Assembly (NCBI RefSeq): GCF_007991635.1
Contig: NZ_BJYS01000024.1
Span: 24,880 to 88,879 of the forward strand
DNA length: 64,000 nucleotides
Source of the DNA: Adhaeribacter aerolatus
GTDB lineage: Bacteria; Bacteroidota; Bacteroidia; Cytophagales; Hymenobacteraceae
Reading direction: 5' to 3'
Part shown: piece by piece, positions 61,229-64,000 of the stretch
Numbering within the stretch: position 1 is the first letter of the stretch
How the letters are laid out: the number at the start of each line of letters is the position of its first letter
Notes under the pieces: model-generated
What the model saw: only the letters and a program-made list of their open reading frames with translations
Told to the model about the DNA's origin: nothing
Database searches by the model: none
Program-made: the position numbers and the translations under genes

Positions 61229-62317
61229 TTATTTTATTTCGGAGTTAATAGTTACATCTGCCAGCATCGTTTGAATTGATTTTAAGACATATTCAGGCAC
61301 GTTTCGCAGATCAGCCACCTTCTTATCAACGTAAATATAGTTGTAAAGCTCTGCCAGCTTTAAAAAGATAAGAGTGGTATTCTCTGGAGTAAGTATTTCC
61401 AGAATACTCTTCTTATGATTTTCCTTAAAATTAAATCGGTCTGAACACCAATACATAATTTGGTTCTTCTTATTTTCCAACTCAATCTCGCGCTGCTTGA
61501 CCTCCGAAGCCTGAATAATTTTAAATACTATTTTATCCGGTTTTCCTTTCTTATCAATGACGCTATACTCAAACCAAACGTCTGATTTTTCATGTAATTC
61601 TATTCTGGCCGGTTCAATCACGCGCGCGACTAAATGGGAGAATTTCAGATACTTTTCTTCCAGGCATAACATATGACGGAAGTTTTCTAAAGTGATGGTA
61701 ACACCGCCTTTTTGTTTCCAGGAAGAAATAAAAACGTATAGCCGGGAAGTCCACTTGGTAGAAGCATTCATGGCAATTTCGTAGGCGAACTTAGTAAATC
61801 CTCCCAGCTTGGTATTTATCATCCATTGTACTACCAGCTTATCAATTTCTATTGTGATATTACGCTGATACTTTTCTTTTGGCACATACGCTTCGAATAA
61901 ACCACTCACCTTCCAGGCTTCTGCCCCCGTTACCGGATCTCTGGTATCGAGTTGAACCGGAATACTTGCCACTGCGGACATAGCATCCCGAAGCAAATAA
62001 TAATGTTTAGCCGGCATTCCAAATTCCTTAATGGGAATAACTAACCTTACTTTGTTGGTATTTTCCTGAAATAAAGGAAGCTGATCCATATTTACACCTT
62101 TTATAACGGCTTCTATATGAACTTGTAAATGAAAGATAATAGAATATAGGATCCGGGTTTGTAAGGTGCTAAAATCATAACGAAGCATCGTAACCTGGTT
62201 AGGTTGCTTTATCATCGTTAACTTTTCCGGCAGAGTTGCTTTTCTTAACCGTTTTAGCTTGGCCTTTTTTACCTTATTATTATCTTCTTCTTGCGGTGCT
62301 GCTGCTATTTTAACCAT
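61229..62317 (-). CDS. rep: Rep_3-family replication initiator
   Basis: From the ATG at 62317 the protein has 362 residues; an in-frame TTG at 62356 would add 13. It has a basic N-terminus and two winged-helix domains. NQVTMLRYDFSTLQTRILYS fits the start of the Rep_3 domain, and KLGGFTKFAYEIAMNASTKW with SRLYVFISSWKQKGGVTITL fits the second domain. The iterons directly after its stop are its likely binding sites. Two small genes precede it on the same strand. Confidence 0.88.
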   Translation of the reverse strand: MVKIAAAPQEEDNNKVKKAKLKRLRKATLPEKLTMIKQPNQVTMLRYDFSTLQTRILYSIIFHLQVHIEAVIKGVNMDQLPLFQENTNKVRLVIPIKEFGMPAKHYYLLRDAMSAVASIPVQLDTRDPVTGAEAWKVSGLFEAYVPKEKYQRNITIEIDKLVVQWMINTKLGGFTKFAYEIAMNASTKWTSRLYVFISSWKQKGGVTITLENFRHMLCLEEKYLKFSHLVARVIEPARIELHEKSDVWFEYSVIDKKGKPDKIVFKIIQASEVKQREIELENKKNQIMYWCSDRFNFKENHKKSILEILTPENTTLIFLKLAELYNYIYVDKKVADLRNVPEYVLKSIQTMLADVTINSEIK

Positions 62318-62333
62318 TCCCTTTTTACAATTA

Positions 62334-62507
62334 TTAAACCCTCCGGATACCTGCAAACAAGCTAGACACTATACCAATGAAAAGCGCCCAGGCCACTAAA
62401 ATTGTAGTTTTAAATACAATATAAATTACTTGAACTATTAAAACCAAAATTATCCTTACTATCTGCCCCAGTAAACCAAAGCCGGGCCCTACATACTTAA
62501 ATACCAT
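62334..62507 (-). CDS. 57-residue hydrophobic protein upstream of rep
   Basis: An ATG at 62507 opens a frame of 57 codons ending at 62334, 16 bases before the rep ATG. The product has two hydrophobic stretches (LLGQIVRIILVLIVQVIYIV and LVAWALFIGIVSSLFAG) and a basic end (RRV). It fits between the 95-residue gene and rep without overlap, so it is probably a real small membrane protein of the rep operon. Similar peptides could be toxins or leader peptides. Confidence 0.5.
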   Translation of the reverse strand: MVFKYVGPGFGLLGQIVRIILVLIVQVIYIVFKTTILVAWALFIGIVSSLFAGIRRV

Positions 62508-62530
62508 TTCCGTAAAATCGGTATTTAAAG

Positions 62531-62818
62531 TTAGTCTGTACTGCTTTTTATAATAGAATGAAAATTACAGAAAGCATTAAATAAATACTTCCCTTTTTCC
62601 TCGTCGTCCTCGCCTACTATGAAATCATACAGGCTGTCCTTATCTACCCAAAAGGAAACTAACTGAATGGCTATATTAGGCTTACAAAACCTATCCAATG
62701 CCTTCGAATATAAATTTTCGGCCATTTCTCTACTTTCAGCAAAATGCAATGGCAGCGCCAAAGCATCTTTTACTTTTATCACCGCAAAAATGGTTAACTT
62801 ATCCATGATTAAATTCAT
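62531..62818 (-). CDS. hypothetical protein, first gene of the rep operon
   Basis: A 95-residue soluble protein (MDKLTIFAVIKVKDALALPL, then YDFIVGEDDEEKGKYLFNAF) with no recognised family. It lies 23 bases before the 57-residue gene and shares its direction. The upstream region has the sequence GATACGAAATGTAT (62865-62878), a near match to that before the DUF932 gene. Confidence 0.5.
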   Translation of the reverse strand: MNLIMDKLTIFAVIKVKDALALPLHFAESREMAENLYSKALDRFCKPNIAIQLVSFWVDKDSLYDFIVGEDDEEKGKYLFNAFCNFHSIIKSSTD

Positions 62819-63189
62819 TAGGTTAAAATTCCTTTTGCATTGTTTACGTTCCGTATATTTAATTGATACGAAATGTATTATTAATTTTTAAACAATCCTA
62901 ATGATAGGGCACTATTTCCCTTACCTATAATTCAATTTGGAAGTAGATTTACCGTTGGAAGTTACGGGGTAACTAGCAAAATACGGAAGTAAATCCTCGT
63001 GGCCGGTTTTTCGGCCGAGGGATTTGCTGTAGTATGAAGCGGTTAGCCGGTAACTGTTTTTTAAAAAAGCGTTTAGTTAAAAAAGGAACTGGTTTAACTA
63101 ATGGCTTTCAAATTGGATTTAATTAAAAATTAAGCTGTTAAATTTTGCAATTGGAATTTTATTATTAAAATTATTAAAATTGGCTTTAA
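62819..63189. other. non-coding region upstream of the rep operon
   Basis: No gene is seen. GATACGAAATGTAT at 62865-62878 may be an operator. A hairpin with imperfect arms (about 62991-63025, AAATCCTCG and GAGGGATTT around GGCC) is a possible terminator of a unit on either strand. The last 60 bases are AT-rich. Confidence 0.4.
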
Positions 63190-63504
63190 TTGATAACTCA
63201 ATTAGTATTAACTCCTAGTATTGAACATACTGTTTGGCAATCTTTGTCCGCATATACTAAATTGTTTAGTTTTAGAATTTTGAATATTTGTCCGGCATCC
63301 TCCGTGCAATTATACTTATTAGATGCCTTAGACCGGGGCCAACACACCGATTTAAGGAATGCCCGGGATAAGCTGACCAAAAAGATGGGAAGAGAAGTAA
63401 TTCAATTGGCAAGTAAAGGGAAAAATAATAATTGGAAAATGCGTCAGGATTATGACACCCCTTGTTTTACTATTCGGATAGAAGAAGTTTTAAGGGTTCG
63501 TTAA
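63190..63504 (+). CDS. hypothetical protein with non-ATG start
   Basis: The frame begins with TTG and codes for 104 residues, including YLLDALDRGQHTDLRNARDK and MRQDYDTPCFTIRIEE. No ATG is available before the middle of the frame, so the start is uncertain or the gene is a fragment. No family is recognised. The following 150 bases have another open frame (YTTHFNFFGRRNQVKVYVNN), possibly the result of a frameshift. Confidence 0.35.
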   Translation: MITQLVLTPSIEHTVWQSLSAYTKLFSFRILNICPASSVQLYLLDALDRGQHTDLRNARDKLTKKMGREVIQLASKGKNNNWKMRQDYDTPCFTIRIEEVLRVR

Positions 63505-63667
63505 TCAGAATTATTATATTGGAGGGTGAAACGACAGGCTATACTACCCATTTTAATTTTTTTGGAAGGCGGAATCAGGTAAAAGTCTATGTAAATAATC
63601 CGGAAAATATCCTTTATACCCCCAACATTAAATTTAAAGAAATAGAATATTAGGCTTATCTACCACC

Positions 63668-64000
63668 ATGCAGCACCTTCATATATTTGTTGATGAGTTT
63701 GGTAACACCCATCTGAATTTGGAGAAAACGGGCACTTTTTCTCATTATGTCCTCACCGCCGTTTTAATAGAAGAAGGCAAGCTAGAGCAGGCCCGCGCCC
63801 TCCGGTCAGCCATAAGCCAGCAATATTTTCAAGGGCATCCCATTAAATCCAGCCGGTTGTCGAACGATGATGCAGGTTTTCGAAAACGGCTGGCTATTTT
63901 AAAGGAGATGCGTCAATTAGATTTTCTGGTATTAAGCTTAGTCATTAATAAAAGTAAGATAACCGGGGAAGGCCTGGGACAAAAAGACATATTCTACAAA
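63668..64000 (+). CDS. DUF3800-like protein, 3' end outside the window
   Basis: From the ATG at 63668, 111 codons are visible to the end of the window. IFVDEFGNTHLNLEKTGTF resembles the first acidic motif of DUF3800 proteins (family start: Y-x-DESG). A KLEQARALRSAI-type helix and later RLAILKEMRQLDFLVLSLVI follow. Such proteins are thought to have nuclease-like folds and are often found in mobile and defence-related regions; function is unproven. Confidence 0.6.
   Translation, partial: MQHLHIFVDEFGNTHLNLEKTGTFSHYVLTAVLIEEGKLEQARALRSAISQQYFQGHPIKSSRLSNDDAGFRKRLAILKEMRQLDFLVLSLVINKSKITGEGLGQKDIFYK

Noticed and set aside
60947..61274. Plus-strand frames with repeated WNIF/KLEHF-type phrases over the origin
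   Set aside because: They are translations of the iterons themselves and have no independent support.

Overview
The window looks like a large conjugative, metal-resistance plasmid, or a plasmid-like element, of a Bacteroidota bacterium. The phylum assignment rests on three things. Several promoters have the TTG-N20-TAnnTTTG layout of that phylum. The transfer genes match the Bacteroidetes TraE-TraN set (DUF4134, DUF4133, DUF4141 and DUF4138 types, YWFCY coupling protein). The heavy-metal pump is a CzcA-TolC fusion typical of the phylum. Gene style suggests Cytophagales, perhaps Hymenobacteraceae, but this is an impression from memory. No tRNA, rRNA, ribosomal-protein gene, integrase or CRISPR array was seen.

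Region 1 (1-28.8 kb) is accessory cargo dominated by metals and stress. It holds a CadC-like ArsR regulator with a MerT-type transporter; a di-haem oxidoreductase, Rieske protein and porin operon; a DUF305 lipoprotein; a czcA(-tolC)/czcB efflux operon; a NicO/RcnA-like membrane protein; a Zn/Cd P-type ATPase; lpdA and osmC; two CDF-type proteins; and a Cys-rich copper-binding four-helix protein. Mixed in are sugar-phosphate and envelope genes (rpe, gmhA, a GH1-like glycosidase, an SDR, a secreted L,D-transpeptidase, a histidine phosphatase) and small unknown proteins.

Region 2 (29-33 kb) holds stability and conflict genes: a higBA pair, an orphan HicB-like protein, and a Fic protein with a VbhA-like small partner.

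Region 3 (33-44 kb, mostly minus strand) is the DNA-processing side of conjugation: DUF932, a TOPRIM/DUF3991 primase-like protein, DUF4099/DUF3945, an M23 peptidase, a XRE regulator, the YWFCY coupling protein, a relaxase and a relaxosome accessory protein. A 0.98-kb AT-rich spacer with fifteen TAAGTAA/TTACTTA heptamers in a 5-5-5 direct-inverted-direct layout separates this block from parA.

Region 4 (45-56.3 kb, plus strand) is parA, DUF3408 and the type IV secretion operon traE-F-G-(lipoprotein)-I-J-K-L-(unknown)-M-N. An identical 22-bp element lies before this operon and before the M23 peptidase, suggesting shared control.

Region 5 (56.3-64 kb) has a decayed lipoprotein gene, a second higBA pair, small unknown genes, an IS3-family element whose orfB carries a nonsense codon, and the replication module. 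That module is an array of iterons of two classes directly downstream of a Rep_3-type initiator, with two small genes upstream of rep. The window ends inside a DUF3800 gene. Together the parts give replication (rep and iterons), partition (ParA/DUF3408), addiction (two HigBA, perhaps Fic) and self-transfer for a metal-resistance load.
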